DNA of 60,094 nt from NCBI GenBank assembly GCA_031289015.1, contig JAITQG010000072.1, forward strand, positions 70,846 through 130,939, read 5' to 3'. This DNA is from Lactobacillaceae bacterium (GTDB taxonomy: Bacteria; Bacillota; Bacilli; Lactobacillales; Lactobacillaceae). The notes beneath the pieces were generated by a model. It made no database searches and was not told the DNA's origin. It was given only the letters and a program-made list of their open reading frames with translations. The position numbers and the translations under genes were made by a program. Below are positions 35,589-44,457 of this stretch, in pieces (the first letter of the stretch is position 1; every line of letters begins with the position of its first letter).

Positions 35589-36866
35589 TTATTTAGAAGC
35601 ACTTTCTTTAGGTAAGATTAAATTCAAAATGATCCCGACCACCGTGGCAATGGTTAGCCCTGAAAATTGAATTAGATGTGGTCCAGCCCCAATTTGTAGA
35701 TAAGCATTCCCGATGCCAATCACTAAGATACTCGAACCAATCATCAAGTTGCGCTTGTCATTGAAATCTAGTTTGTTTTCAACAATGATCCGCATCCCAG
35801 ACACCGCAATCACCCCAAATAGCAGAAATGAAACTCCACCGGTGACCGCGGCTGGCACAGTAGCCACCAAGGCGGCCAGTTTACCCACAAACGAGAACAT
35901 GATTGCAAAAATTGCCGCACCGATTAAAGCATAGACTGAATGGACCTTGGTCAGTGCCAAAACCCCAATATTTTCTCCATAAGAAGTCAAAGCTGGTCCA
36001 CCTACTAAGCCAGAAAACATGGTGGCAACTCCATTACCGGCAATTGTCCGCTTCAAATCCGGATTTTTCAGATAATCGCGGTCAGTCAATTCCCCCGTTG
36101 TCATCAGGTAGCCAAAATGATCGGTCATGGATACCATCGCTAACGGAGCAATCGCGACAATCGCTTCCCAATTCAAGACTGGTTTAAAACTCACAAACGG
36201 AATTTGAAATTGGGGCACGGCAAACCAATGCGCATGGACGACTGGTTGCAAATCAACTAAGCCAAACACAATCGCTAATATGTAACCTGAAATAATGCCT
36301 AACAGAATTGATAGCATCCCAAATGGGCCTTTGAAAAAACTGTTGAAAAATATCGTTAATCCCAACGTCAACATCGTCACGATGAAAACGCGGATATCAT
36401 ATTTGCCATCCAACAGCGTGCCGTTGGTCGCAACCGACGTAGCTAACGACAACCCCACCGCCATAACAATCGGTCCGACCACAATTGGTGGAAATATTTT
36501 GGCAATGATTTTCGTCCCGACCAAAGCAATTAAGGCAGCGATAATCAGATAGATAATCCCAACTGAAATCACGCCACTAGCCACACTTGGGTAGCCGGTG
36601 GTGTGCATCAAAGCAGCCATGGGAACCAAAAACGCAAATGAAGCTCCCATATACATCGGGATTTTCTTGCGCGTAATTAAAATGTGTAGTAATGTTCCAA
36701 CCCCAGAACTAAATAGGCCAACCGCGGGACTTAACCCGACTAACAAGGGAACTAAAAGGGTACCTGAAAACATCGCAACCATGTGTTGTAATGACAACCC
36801 GACTAACAATGGCAACGCCGGTTTGTCTTGCACGTCTAAAATGACGTCAGTATGTTGTTTTGACAT
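35589..36866 (-). CDS. uraA: Uracil permease (NCS2 family), copy 2
   Basis: This 425-residue paralogue of the neighbouring permease is colinear throughout. It has the same QHMVAMFSGTLLVPLLVGL, YMGASFAFLVPM and GNGVATMFSGLVGGPALTSYGEN motifs. The substrate-site acidic residue differs: SMTDHFGYLMTTGEL has Asp where copy 1 has Glu (TITEHLGHL). That change could alter affinity or specificity (inference). It is first of the two in transcription order, about 180 bp after upp and its terminator. No PyrR attenuator is recognisable upstream. Confidence 0.88.
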   Translation of the reverse strand: MSKQHTDVILDVQDKPALPLLVGLSLQHMVAMFSGTLLVPLLVGLSPAVGLFSSGVGTLLHILITRKKIPMYMGASFAFLVPMAALMHTTGYPSVASGVISVGIIYLIIAALIALVGTKIIAKIFPPIVVGPIVMAVGLSLATSVATNGTLLDGKYDIRVFIVTMLTLGLTIFFNSFFKGPFGMLSILLGIISGYILAIVFGLVDLQPVVHAHWFAVPQFQIPFVSFKPVLNWEAIVAIAPLAMVSMTDHFGYLMTTGELTDRDYLKNPDLKRTIAGNGVATMFSGLVGGPALTSYGENIGVLALTKVHSVYALIGAAIFAIMFSFVGKLAALVATVPAAVTGGVSFLLFGVIAVSGMRIIVENKLDFNDKRNLMIGSSILVIGIGNAYLQIGAGPHLIQFSGLTIATVVGIILNLILPKESASK

Positions 36867-37000
36867 ATGTATTCTCCACTTATTTACGTTATGTATAGCT
36901 TAATAATTTGATATCAGATATTTGTTTTCAAGCTTTTTAAAGCACAATCAGCACAGGTTAATCGTGCTACTTTTGATTAGAATTCTACCATAGTTACAAC

Positions 37001-37034
37001 AAAAAAAGGCTGACAAACCTTGAGGTATCAGTCC
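37001..37034 (-). terminator. Terminator of upp
   Basis: AGGACTGATACC pairs with GGTTTGTCAGCCT (one bulge and mismatch) on the minus strand, followed by seven T. Confidence 0.75.
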
Positions 37035-37046
37035 TTTATCTCAGTT

Positions 37047-37676
37047 TTAATGGGTTCCAAACAAACGGTCACCGGCATCGCCCAACCCTGGAACGATGTA
37101 GCCATGTTCATTCAACGTTTCATCAAGTCCAGCGGTGAAGATATCCACATCCGGATGAGCAGCTTGCACAGCTTCAACACCTTGTGGGGCAGAAACTAAG
37201 GTAATCAACTTGATGGTTTGAGCCCCGCGCTTCTTCAAAGCATCGATGGCCATATTGGCTGAACCACCAGTTGCCAACATTGGATCAACTACCAAAACTT
37301 CACGTTGATCAATGTCCTCTGGTAATTTAATGAAGTATTCAACTGGTTCCAGGGTTTCTTCGTCACGATACATCCCGATGTGGCCGATACGTGCGGCTGG
37401 AATCAATTTCATGATGCCATCAACCATCCCTAGCCCGGCCCGCAAAATTGGGACAATGGCCAATTTCTTACCAGCAAGCTTCTTTTTCATAGTTGTGGCT
37501 ACTGGAGTTTCAACTTCCACTTCAACCGTTGGTAAATCACGGGTAACTTCGTAGGCCATTAATGAAGCAATTTCATCAACAACTTCACGGAATTCCTTAG
37601 TGCCGACGTTTTTGTCACGGATGATGGTTAGTTTGTGTTGAATTAGCGGGTGATCAAACACTGTTAGTTTTGACAT
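37047..37676 (-). CDS. upp: Uracil phosphoribosyltransferase
   Basis: This 209-residue enzyme converts uracil plus PRPP to UMP. The PRPP loop is [19 protein letters not shown], the uracil-binding C-terminus is [17 protein letters not shown] and the N-terminal [16 protein letters not shown] is typical. It works with the two uracil permeases beside it in pyrimidine salvage. The order glyA-upp-atp is conserved in many Firmicutes. Confidence 0.98.
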   Translation of the reverse strand: MSKLTVFDHPLIQHKLTIIRDKNVGTKEFREVVDEIASLMAYEVTRDLPTVEVEVETPVATTMKKKLAGKKLAIVPILRAGLGMVDGIMKLIPAARIGHIGMYRDEETLEPVEYFIKLPEDIDQREVLVVDPMLATGGSANMAIDALKKRGAQTIKLITLVSAPQGVEAVQAAHPDVDIFTAGLDETLNEHGYIVPGLGDAGDRLFGTH

Positions 37677-37781
37677 TTTATGCTCCTCTTAAATGCTTTG
37701 CCTATTTCTTTGTTTATTATACTACCCTTTTGGTTTTGTTTGGGTATATTTACTTCTTTTTTAACGGTGTCTTGGGGGTGA

Positions 37782-37800
37782 TTAGCCGTTTCACGGCTAA
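37782..37800. repeat. 19 bp interspersed palindrome, copy 2
   Basis: TTAGCCGTTTCACGGCTAA is the exact reverse complement of the copy at 27478-27496. It lies between upp and glyA. Confidence 0.8.
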
Positions 37801-37813
37801 ACATCCCAGCACA

Positions 37814-37848
37814 AAAAAAGCCCCACCACCAAAAAGGCAGCAAAGGCA
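37814..37848 (-). terminator. Possible terminator of glyA
   Basis: A weak GC-rich stem (GCTGCC...GGGGC) is followed by seven T on the minus strand directly after the glyA stop. The T-run is good but the stem is poor. Confidence 0.35.
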
Positions 37849-37858
37849 TTAAAAATTA

Positions 37859-39106
37859 TTAATTGGCATACTCAATCTTGTTAAGGGGGAACTTTTCAGT
37901 CAAAGCCCGCACATCCTTAGCAACAGCTGCCAATTCAGCTTCGTCTTCAGGCTTCGCAAACACCCGCAAAATCAATTCAGCAACTAACCGGGCCTCAGCT
38001 TCTTTAAACCCACGCGTCGTAATCGCTGGCGTCCCAATCCGAATTCCTGAAGTAACGAAGGGACTGCGTGGCTCATTTGGAATCGCTTCTTTATTAGTCG
38101 TAATCGCCACCGTATCCAACAAGTTTTGGGCTTCCTTACCAGTCAAGCCAGTTGGTGTTAAATCAAGGTTGAACAAATGATTATCCGTCCCACCAGAAAT
38201 GACACTCACCAAATCAGACTCAGCAAAGACTTCAGCCATCGCCTTAGCATTGGCCACAACTTGTTGCCCATATACCTTAAAACTTGGTTGCATGTCTTCA
38301 TAGAACGCAATGGCCTTACCAGCAATCACATGTTCCAATGGTCCGCCCTGAGTACCAGGGAAGATAGCCGAATTCAATTTCTTGGCAAATTCAGCCTTGG
38401 CCAAAATCAACCCACCCCGTGGTCCACGCAAAGTTTTGTGGGTCGTGGTCGTGACAACATCGGCAATTCCAACTGGTGATGGATGTACCCCAGCGGCAAC
38501 TAAGCCAGCGATGTGGGCCATATCGACCATCAAATAGGCTCCAACGGCATCAGCAATCGCGCGGAAACGGTCAAAGTCGATGAAACGTGAATAGGCTGAT
38601 GCCCCCGTCACAATCAACTTTGGCTTGAATTCTTGTGCCAACGCTTCAACTTGATCATAATCGATCAATTCATTTTCATCTAAACCATAAGCGTGGAATG
38701 TATAGTTTTTACCTGAGAAATTCACTGAAGAACCATGCGTCAAATGCCCGCCAGCATCCAAGTCCATCCCCAAAACATGATCACCATGTTCCAACAACGC
38801 AGCATAAACTGCGGCATTGGCTTGTGAACCTGAATGGGGTTGCACGTTGGCATATTCTGCCCCAAACAACTCCTTAGCCCGATCAATCGCCAATTGTTCA
38901 ACTTGATCGACGAACTCGGTCCCACCATAGTAACGCTTGCCAGGATAACCTTCAGCATACTTATTTGTCAAAACGCTGCCTTGCGCGGCCATTACGCCGG
39001 CTGAGGCAATGTTTTCTGAAGCGATTAATTCGATATTGTGTTCTTGGCGGTCGGCTTCCCGATCAACTGCCGCCCATAATTCAGGGTCAAATTCGCGGTA
39101 ATTCAT
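37859..39106 (-). CDS. glyA: Serine hydroxymethyltransferase
   Basis: This 415-residue PLP enzyme interconverts serine and glycine with tetrahydrofolate. The PLP lysine is in [16 protein letters not shown], and other landmarks are [23 protein letters not shown] and [17 protein letters not shown]. An AGGAGG site precedes the ATG at 39106. Its TATAAT lies within a 43 bp repeat that also occurs on the far side of the BspA gene. Confidence 0.98.
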   Translation of the reverse strand: MNYREFDPELWAAVDREADRQEHNIELIASENIASAGVMAAQGSVLTNKYAEGYPGKRYYGGTEFVDQVEQLAIDRAKELFGAEYANVQPHSGSQANAAVYAALLEHGDHVLGMDLDAGGHLTHGSSVNFSGKNYTFHAYGLDENELIDYDQVEALAQEFKPKLIVTGASAYSRFIDFDRFRAIADAVGAYLMVDMAHIAGLVAAGVHPSPVGIADVVTTTTHKTLRGPRGGLILAKAEFAKKLNSAIFPGTQGGPLEHVIAGKAIAFYEDMQPSFKVYGQQVVANAKAMAEVFAESDLVSVISGGTDNHLFNLDLTPTGLTGKEAQNLLDTVAITTNKEAIPNEPRSPFVTSGIRIGTPAITTRGFKEAEARLVAELILRVFAKPEDEAELAAVAKDVRALTEKFPLNKIEYAN

Positions 39107-39155
39107 GGATAAATCCCTCCTGTTGGTGCAATTATTTTAATTTACAAGTTAAATG

Positions 39156-39186
39156 AAAAAGCCAGCCCGTATATCAGAACTGGCCT
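39156..39186 (-). terminator. Terminator of the BspA-like gene
   Basis: GCCAG..CTG and CGG..CTGGC on the minus strand are followed by five T. It also lies just past a TATAAT that could drive glyA, so it might double as a glyA leader hairpin. Confidence 0.6.
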
Positions 39187-39193
39187 TCTTATT

Positions 39194-39236
39194 ATTATAC
39201 TTGTTCTACCCAATTTAAGGCGAACCTTTTTTAAAG
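39194..39236. repeat. 43 bp direct repeat, copy 1 (between BspA gene and glyA)
   Basis: This matches the copy at 40981-41023 with an identical 21 bp core, TTCTACCCAATTTAAGGCGAA. A few differences occur at the edges. On the minus strand it ends in TATAAT. Confidence 0.9.
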
Positions 39237-39318
39237 CTATGCATGTGAAATCAGTCTACTTATATTTTTTGCTGGATAATAATGTGAATTTATCCTGATT
39301 TCTCCAGCGTTTTTCACG

Positions 39319-40719
39319 CTATGAAGCGGCGGTTTGAATCGTAAACGTTACAGTGTCCTTGTAAGCACCCGCATACTTAAACTTGTGTGTATTATCTGTT
39401 AACGAAGCTGAAACTGTTTTCGTTATCGCCGGTGCTTCCCCATCAGCTTCCAAAACAAGATTAAATCCAGCTTTCAAATTAACTCCACCCTCGGCATAAA
39501 AATCATACTCGGCGCCGGTAGCATCACCGGTTGTGGTCAAATGCCAAGGATTCGGTGTCCCTGATGCCGCTGAAATATGAATAAAGCGTTCCTCATACGG
39601 TACCTTTGGATATGCACTCAAGGTAACGACTCCAGTCCCCGCCACTGTTGCACTTGGAATCGTGATGGTAGCTGGGATCGTGATGGTATATGTCGGTTGC
39701 ACGACATATTCGGCCGTGGTGAACCGATCCCCTTGCCAAGCAAATGTATCCGTGTGACCCTTAACATGCTCTGTGGGTATTTGAGCAGCTGTACATACAT
39801 AAAGCTCAGTCGTTTGTAACCATTGATTTGAGGTAACTACGAAATTTTCATTGAATTTTGTGCCAACCACTGGATCTAGTAAGCCAGTGGCTTGATCATT
39901 AAAAACAAAATCTGGGCCAAGCGTTAATTTCCACAAAGCGGTTGTATTACTAAACATACTTTGCATATACGTGACTTGGGATGTGTCAAACCTGCTCAAA
40001 TCAAGTTCTGTTAAACTATTACAACCAGAGAACATATTGTACATGCTTTCGACTTTGGCTGTGTCAAACTCGCTTACATCAACTGCGGTTAAAGCTTTAC
40101 AATTATCGAACATATTCTCCATGGTTGTGACTTCGGATGTGTTAAACCTGCTTACATCAACTGAGGTTAAAGCATGACAATTACTGAACATAAACCTCAT
40201 GCTGACGACTTTGGGTGTGTTAAACCCGCTTACATCAACTGAGGGTAACACCTTACAATTATAAAACATATAGTTCATATTTGTGACTTCGGACGTGTTA
40301 AAACTGCTCAAATCAAGTTCTGTTAAACTTGTACAACCATAGAACATGCTACTCATACTCGTAACATTTGATGTATCAAGATTTTGCATTCCTTGGAATC
40401 GTTTTAAATTCGTTAAACCATAAAACAAGTTAACCGAATTCTGAGGAGCTACGACTTTATCACTTTGCTCATTGGTCAAAAACACAATTGTCTCAGCCAA
40501 ATTAACATAGGTTTTATTTCTTAAATCAGCTGGCAATTCACCCGGTTCGACTGTTAATGTTTTGGTATCTGGGGAATACGTCAAACTACTTACAGCCGCA
40601 CTGGCTAACGTTGGTCCGCCGGTAAACGACATATTCGTAAACAGTGTAATTGCTCCCAGCACGCCCACAAATAACACCAATGCGCGGACGAGGCGATAAC
40701 TTAATTTATGTATTTTCAA
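39319..40719 (-). CDS. BspA-family leucine-rich repeat surface protein (DUF285 repeats)
   Basis: This is a 466-residue secreted protein. A signal peptide (about 1-42, cut near ASA) is followed by at least six DUF285-type LRR units of about 24 residues (T/S-MxxMFxxCxxLTxLDLSxFNTSxV) spanning about 115-275. The C-terminal third has a TITIPATITIP segment and a beta-rich domain ending HKFKYAGAYKDTVTFTIQ. That resembles the cell-surface domains found with WxL or fimbrial-like proteins, although no WxL or LPXTG motif is present. BspA repeats are known in adhesins that bind host or matrix proteins. The start is TTG at 40719 with GGAGG eight bases upstream. A G8 tract lies about 80 bp upstream, and 43 bp direct repeats flank the gene. 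Confidence 0.85.
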   Translation of the reverse strand: MKIHKLSYRLVRALVLFVGVLGAITLFTNMSFTGGPTLASAAVSSLTYSPDTKTLTVEPGELPADLRNKTYVNLAETIVFLTNEQSDKVVAPQNSVNLFYGLTNLKRFQGMQNLDTSNVTSMSSMFYGCTSLTELDLSSFNTSEVTNMNYMFYNCKVLPSVDVSGFNTPKVVSMRFMFSNCHALTSVDVSRFNTSEVTTMENMFDNCKALTAVDVSEFDTAKVESMYNMFSGCNSLTELDLSRFDTSQVTYMQSMFSNTTALWKLTLGPDFVFNDQATGLLDPVVGTKFNENFVVTSNQWLQTTELYVCTAAQIPTEHVKGHTDTFAWQGDRFTTAEYVVQPTYTITIPATITIPSATVAGTGVVTLSAYPKVPYEERFIHISAASGTPNPWHLTTTGDATGAEYDFYAEGGVNLKAGFNLVLEADGEAPAITKTVSASLTDNTHKFKYAGAYKDTVTFTIQTAAS

Positions 40720-40797
40720 TGCAAAAACCTCCTGGCTTTATATATACTCACTTATATTTTATAACTAGCATGTGTAATAATATCCATCAATGCTGTA

Positions 40798-40805
40798 CCC
40801 CCCCC
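40798..40805 (-). promoter_or_regulatory. G8 homopolymer upstream of the BspA-like gene
   Basis: Eight consecutive G on the minus strand lie about 80 bp upstream of the start codon. Such tracts are prone to slippage and can change promoter spacing. Function is inferred. Confidence 0.5.
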
Positions 40806-40913
40806 GAATTTTTTGTGATTCTATGTGCAACGTATGCTTTTATGGATTTAATTGCTATGTATCTCAAAAAAGCAAAAGCCTAAAATATTACTACATTTTT
40901 AGGTAAAAAAGAA

Positions 40914-40958
40914 ACTCCCCTAAACGCCTATATTTCGGCATTTAGGGGAGCTTTTTTT
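40914..40958. terminator. Bidirectional terminator after the GH43 operon
   Basis: CTCCCCTAAA and TTTAGGGGAG arms continue inward through CC/GG and are flanked by T-rich tails on both strands. It ends the minus-strand sugar operon. Confidence 0.85.
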
Positions 40959-40980
40959 CAAATTAAGTGTCAAACTCGGG

Positions 40981-41023
40981 ATTATCCTGGTTCTACCCAA
41001 TTTAAGGCGAATCTTTTTAAAAG
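40981..41023. repeat. 43 bp direct repeat, copy 2 (overlapping the GH43 stop codon)
   Basis: This is the partner of 39194-39236. It contains the TAA stop of the GH43 gene (41017-41019), and the promoter-like TATAAT of copy 1 reads GATAAT here. Confidence 0.9.
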
Positions 41024-41880
41024 TAGCTGAGCAATTGTTCGTCGGTAATCTCAAATAAGATTGGATGCTCTTTTTCGCGATCATTTGGCTGATGCAAAAC
41101 AAAGTACAGTTTGCCATCAAAACTGGTAAAGACCATCCCATGGCCCCCATCTTTAGCAAAAAATGGTTCGGCCGCATTTAGCCAATTGCCATTGATATCG
41201 CCATTTTCGGCCAATGCAATCGCCTCAACGTAGGCATCTTCTTTCATTGACGACCAAAACAACAATACTTCACCCGTTTTAGTCGTATAAACAAATGGTC
41301 CGTCCGTCACAAAGCGATTTTCTTCAACCCTGACCCATGCCGGGCTCGACGCCGTAACTAGCGTGCGTGGCGTTGAGACGGCTCGCGTCAAATCCGGGGT
41401 TAGTTGGACACTAGAAATCGTCCCATCTTTGATTTGTTTCCATTCATGGCAAAAGATCATGTACGGGGTCCCAGTTTGATCGACATAAAAGGTCCCATCC
41501 AAACATTCCCAATCGCTTGGCGTAATTGCCCCTTCACTATGGGGTTCAAACCAAGCCGTTGGGTGATCAGCGGCCAAAATGTACGTGCCCCGTCTTTGTC
41601 CTTGACAAATAAAGGTGGCAAACATGTAAAACCGGCCTTGGTAATAATGAACTTCTGGCGCCCAGAAATTCTGATCGGCTGGAAAGGCTTTTGAATAACT
41701 AAACACCTCAATTGGCGCCGACCACTCAAGCAAATCTTCACTTACATATACATCAAAGCCTAAGGTCGTTAAGTCAGCTGGTTGTTCCCACGCATTATAA
41801 CCGCGGGTGCCATACAAATAATAACGCCCCTCAAACGGCAAGATAAACGGATCGCGAATATTGATTTCATCAAGCTTCAT
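41017..41880 (-). CDS. Glycoside hydrolase family 43 enzyme, intracellular
   Basis: This 287-residue five-bladed beta-propeller hydrolase acts on arabinose- or xylose-containing oligosaccharides (family knowledge). The base Asp10 is in NIRDPFIL, the pKa-modulating Asp128 in ECLDGTFYVD and the acid Glu146 in FCHEWKQI; FWAPEVHYYQGRFYM is the usual blade 2 motif. There is no signal peptide, so it acts on imported substrate. It overlaps the DUF624 gene by 11 bp and is last in the ABC transporter operon. Its final codons lie at a 43 bp repeat. Arabinosidase versus xylosidase specificity cannot be decided. Confidence 0.88.
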   Translation of the reverse strand: MKLDEINIRDPFILPFEGRYYLYGTRGYNAWEQPADLTTLGFDVYVSEDLLEWSAPIEVFSYSKAFPADQNFWAPEVHYYQGRFYMFATFICQGQRRGTYILAADHPTAWFEPHSEGAITPSDWECLDGTFYVDQTGTPYMIFCHEWKQIKDGTISSVQLTPDLTRAVSTPRTLVTASSPAWVRVEENRFVTDGPFVYTTKTGEVLLFWSSMKEDAYVEAIALAENGDINGNWLNAAEPFFAKDGGHGMVFTSFDGKLYFVLHQPNDREKEHPILFEITDEQLLSYF

Positions 41881-42577
41881 GTTGGCCCTCCAAATCTCCT
41901 TGCAAATAACTTTGCTCAGCGGTATGGAACTTGTTGATCAAATATGCGACCAACCCTGGCATAAAGCAAACGGCAAACAAGATGTTTTGTTCAAAGATCA
42001 CGACGCCCACCAAAATCAAAACTAGCGAGTAGATATGCAGTGGAATGAATTTTAAGGTCGTGTGCAATAGCCACTTAATGCTTTGCCGTTGTGGTGCATG
42101 ACCCTCGGCATAAACGTCTAACAAAATGTTATTTAACACTAACGCCAACGCCATAATCAACAAGACCACGGCGATTGGCAAAAAGAAATGCATTTGCAAG
42201 ACATTTTGCATGAAGTATAAATCCGCACACATAATCAACAACAATGCCGCCAAGCCAACATAACGGCTGAGTTGTTGCCATCTGATTTGACGCCAAGTTA
42301 ATTTGAAATTGGTAAACACATTATCATTGCGTGAATTAAAGGTTTTATCAATCGTGGCAACGCTCAAAAATACCGTCAATTGGGCGATCAATAACTCACC
42401 AAAGCTAATTAACGCTAATTGCACCAGATTATTTCCTCGATACAACAAGGGCAAATAGGCCAACAGCCCGATCAAGAGGACTACTAACAAATTCACCTGT
42501 AGCAATTTATACGCCGTAATGACTAATTTATAAATTAACTTGTCTTCTAAATTTTTAACCGGCTTCTTCTTGGCCAT
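41870..42577 (-). CDS. DUF624 (YesL-like) membrane protein
   Basis: This 235-residue protein has about five to six membrane helices (LLQVNLLVVLLIGLLAYLPLLY near the N-terminus, LYSLVLILVGVVIF-like near the C-terminus). DUF624/YesL proteins are commonly encoded with carbohydrate ABC transporters of the CUT1 type and glycosidases; their role is unknown. It overlaps the GH43 start and follows the permease gene by 27 bp, so all are co-translated from one transcript. Confidence 0.8.
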   Translation of the reverse strand: MAKKKPVKNLEDKLIYKLVITAYKLLQVNLLVVLLIGLLAYLPLLYRGNNLVQLALISFGELLIAQLTVFLSVATIDKTFNSRNDNVFTNFKLTWRQIRWQQLSRYVGLAALLLIMCADLYFMQNVLQMHFFLPIAVVLLIMALALVLNNILLDVYAEGHAPQRQSIKWLLHTTLKFIPLHIYSLVLILVGVVIFEQNILFAVCFMPGLVAYLINKFHTAEQSYLQGDLEGQHEA

Positions 42578-42604
42578 ATTTTTTACCTTCTATATCTACG
42601 TGCA

Positions 42605-43450
42605 TTAAGCCTTCATACCACTGGTGCTGATGCCTTCGACGAGATACTTATTAAAGAATAAGAAAATCAAGAAGACCGGCAACAATGACAGTGTTGACAT
42701 GGCAAACATCGCTCCAAAGTCTGTCCGTGACGATGAATCAGCAAACATCTTCAAGGCGAGTGACACAGTGTAGCTCGTGGGCTTGTTCAAATAAATCAAT
42801 GGGCCCATGAAATCGTCCCACTTCCAATAAAATTGGATGATAATCGTTGTGATAATCGAGGGCTTTAAGAGCGGCATAATAATCTTCGTGAAGATTGTAT
42901 ACTTGCTAGCCCCGTCCATGTAGGCTGATTCGTCCAATTCAACGGGAATTCCAACCATGAATTGCATCATTTGATAGATGAAGAACGCAACTCCAAAGAA
43001 ATGGGGCAAAATCAAGGGTACATATGACCCCACAAAGCCTAGTTGATTCCAAATGATGTATTGAGGAATCATGATAACTTGTGCTGGAATCATCATCGTC
43101 GCTAGCATAATCACAAACAAAGCACTGCGCCCGCGAAACTTAATCCGGGTGAACGCATAGGCCACACAAGCAGAACTCAGCGTCGTTCCCAGCGTTGATA
43201 GGACGGTGATGATGAGCGAATTGGTGATGAAGGTTCCAAAATTGATGCCCCCAAACCCTTTCCACCCAGTCACAAAGTTGTCAAAGCGCCAATGGGGTGG
43301 TACCAAATTCAAGGCGTCGTTTAAAATTTCGGTGTTGTTTTTCATCGAGCCAGAAATCATCCAAATCACTGGATAAATCATGACGATTCCCAGGGCGATG
43401 ATGAATAGATGCAGCAATAAGCGCATAAATTGTTGTTTTTTAAAATACAT
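42605..43450 (-). CDS. Carbohydrate ABC transporter permease (MalG/CUT1 type)
   Basis: This is a 281-residue integral membrane subunit with six helices. The EAA loop, where the ATPase docks, reads ELDESAYMDGASKYTIFTKIIMPLLKPS. The C-terminus VEGISTSGMKA is typical of MalG-type permeases. It pairs with the permease encoded 14 bp upstream. Confidence 0.94.
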   Translation of the reverse strand: MYFKKQQFMRLLLHLFIIALGIVMIYPVIWMISGSMKNNTEILNDALNLVPPHWRFDNFVTGWKGFGGINFGTFITNSLIITVLSTLGTTLSSACVAYAFTRIKFRGRSALFVIMLATMMIPAQVIMIPQYIIWNQLGFVGSYVPLILPHFFGVAFFIYQMMQFMVGIPVELDESAYMDGASKYTIFTKIIMPLLKPSIITTIIIQFYWKWDDFMGPLIYLNKPTSYTVSLALKMFADSSSRTDFGAMFAMSTLSLLPVFLIFLFFNKYLVEGISTSGMKA

Positions 43451-43464
43451 CGGCAGCCTCCCTG

Positions 43465-44400
43465 TTATTTGTCATAACTAACCCATTTCTTCGATGATTT
43501 AAAGATGAGCAATGTCACAATACTGATGATTACCAACAAAACCCAACTCATCGCACTGGCATAACCCATGTCATAGTATTTAAACGCGGTATTATACACG
43601 TACAATGAATAAAAATTGGTTGAGTCACTCGGCCCACCCTTGGTAATCACAAAGGCCTGGGTGAATGACATAAAGGCGGTAATCGTTTGCATCACCAAGT
43701 TGTACAAAATGATAGGTGATAATTGGGGAATCGTGATTTTAATGAAACTCTGCCATTTATTAGCGCCGTCAATTGTGGCGGCTTCATACAATGTTTGCGG
43801 GATTTCTTTGAGCCCTGCCGCAAAGATAATCATCGATGACCCAAATTGCCAAACCGTCATCAAAATCAAGGGAATCATCGCTAATTTAGCTGACCCAAAC
43901 CATGATAAATGCGGTAGCCCAATCGAGCCCAACAAAATATTAATCAACCCTGAGCCAGAAAACAGTTCTTTCCAGACCAGTGCGACGGCAATCGAGCCAC
44001 CAATCAATGATGGTACATAATACAATGATCGATAAACCGTTACGCCTTTGATTTTACGGGTTAGTAAATAGGCGACAAACAAGGCAAAAATTAACTTAAG
44101 TGGCACTGAAATAACGACATAAATCAGGGTGACTTTGACCGAATTTAAGAACCGTTCATCGGTGAAGAGCCGGGCGTAATTAGCCAACCCTTTCCAATTG
44201 GCGGTCACCAAGTTGAAATCAGTAAACGAATAGTAAAACGAAATCAGCATTGGAATCAGCGTCAAGGCTAGGAAGCCAATAATAAACGGCCCTGAAAAGA
44301 TGTATCCGGCGACACTATCTTTATTGGTAAATTGCTTGAATTTTTCAACCAAAGATGGCTGAACAGCTAAATTCAAGGCATCAGAATTTGTATTAGCCAA
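43465..44400 (-). CDS. Carbohydrate ABC transporter permease (MalF/CUT1 type)
   Basis: This is a 311-residue partner permease. The EAA loop is PQTLYEAATIDGANKWQSFIKITIPQLSP. I take TTG at 44400 as the start because AAGGAG lies at proper distance; a further in-frame TTG at 44433 lacks a ribosome site. It comes 57 bp after the binding-protein gene. Confidence 0.92.
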   Translation of the reverse strand: MANTNSDALNLAVQPSLVEKFKQFTNKDSVAGYIFSGPFIIGFLALTLIPMLISFYYSFTDFNLVTANWKGLANYARLFTDERFLNSVKVTLIYVVISVPLKLIFALFVAYLLTRKIKGVTVYRSLYYVPSLIGGSIAVALVWKELFSGSGLINILLGSIGLPHLSWFGSAKLAMIPLILMTVWQFGSSMIIFAAGLKEIPQTLYEAATIDGANKWQSFIKITIPQLSPIILYNLVMQTITAFMSFTQAFVITKGGPSDSTNFYSLYVYNTAFKYYDMGYASAMSWVLLVIISIVTLLIFKSSKKWVSYDK

Positions 44401-44457
44401 ATTAATCACTCCTTTTTTAATCAAAGTAGCCAAGTTGTTGCTTTGCCACTAACGCGC

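Noticed and set aside
36867-37000. PyrR attenuator before the uracil permeases
   Set aside because: No PyrR-binding loop or antiterminator/terminator pair recognised; only short weak hairpins.
37664-37852. About 60-codon ORFs on both strands between upp and glyA
   Set aside because: They cover the 19 bp palindrome and terminator-like sequence and lack ribosome sites.
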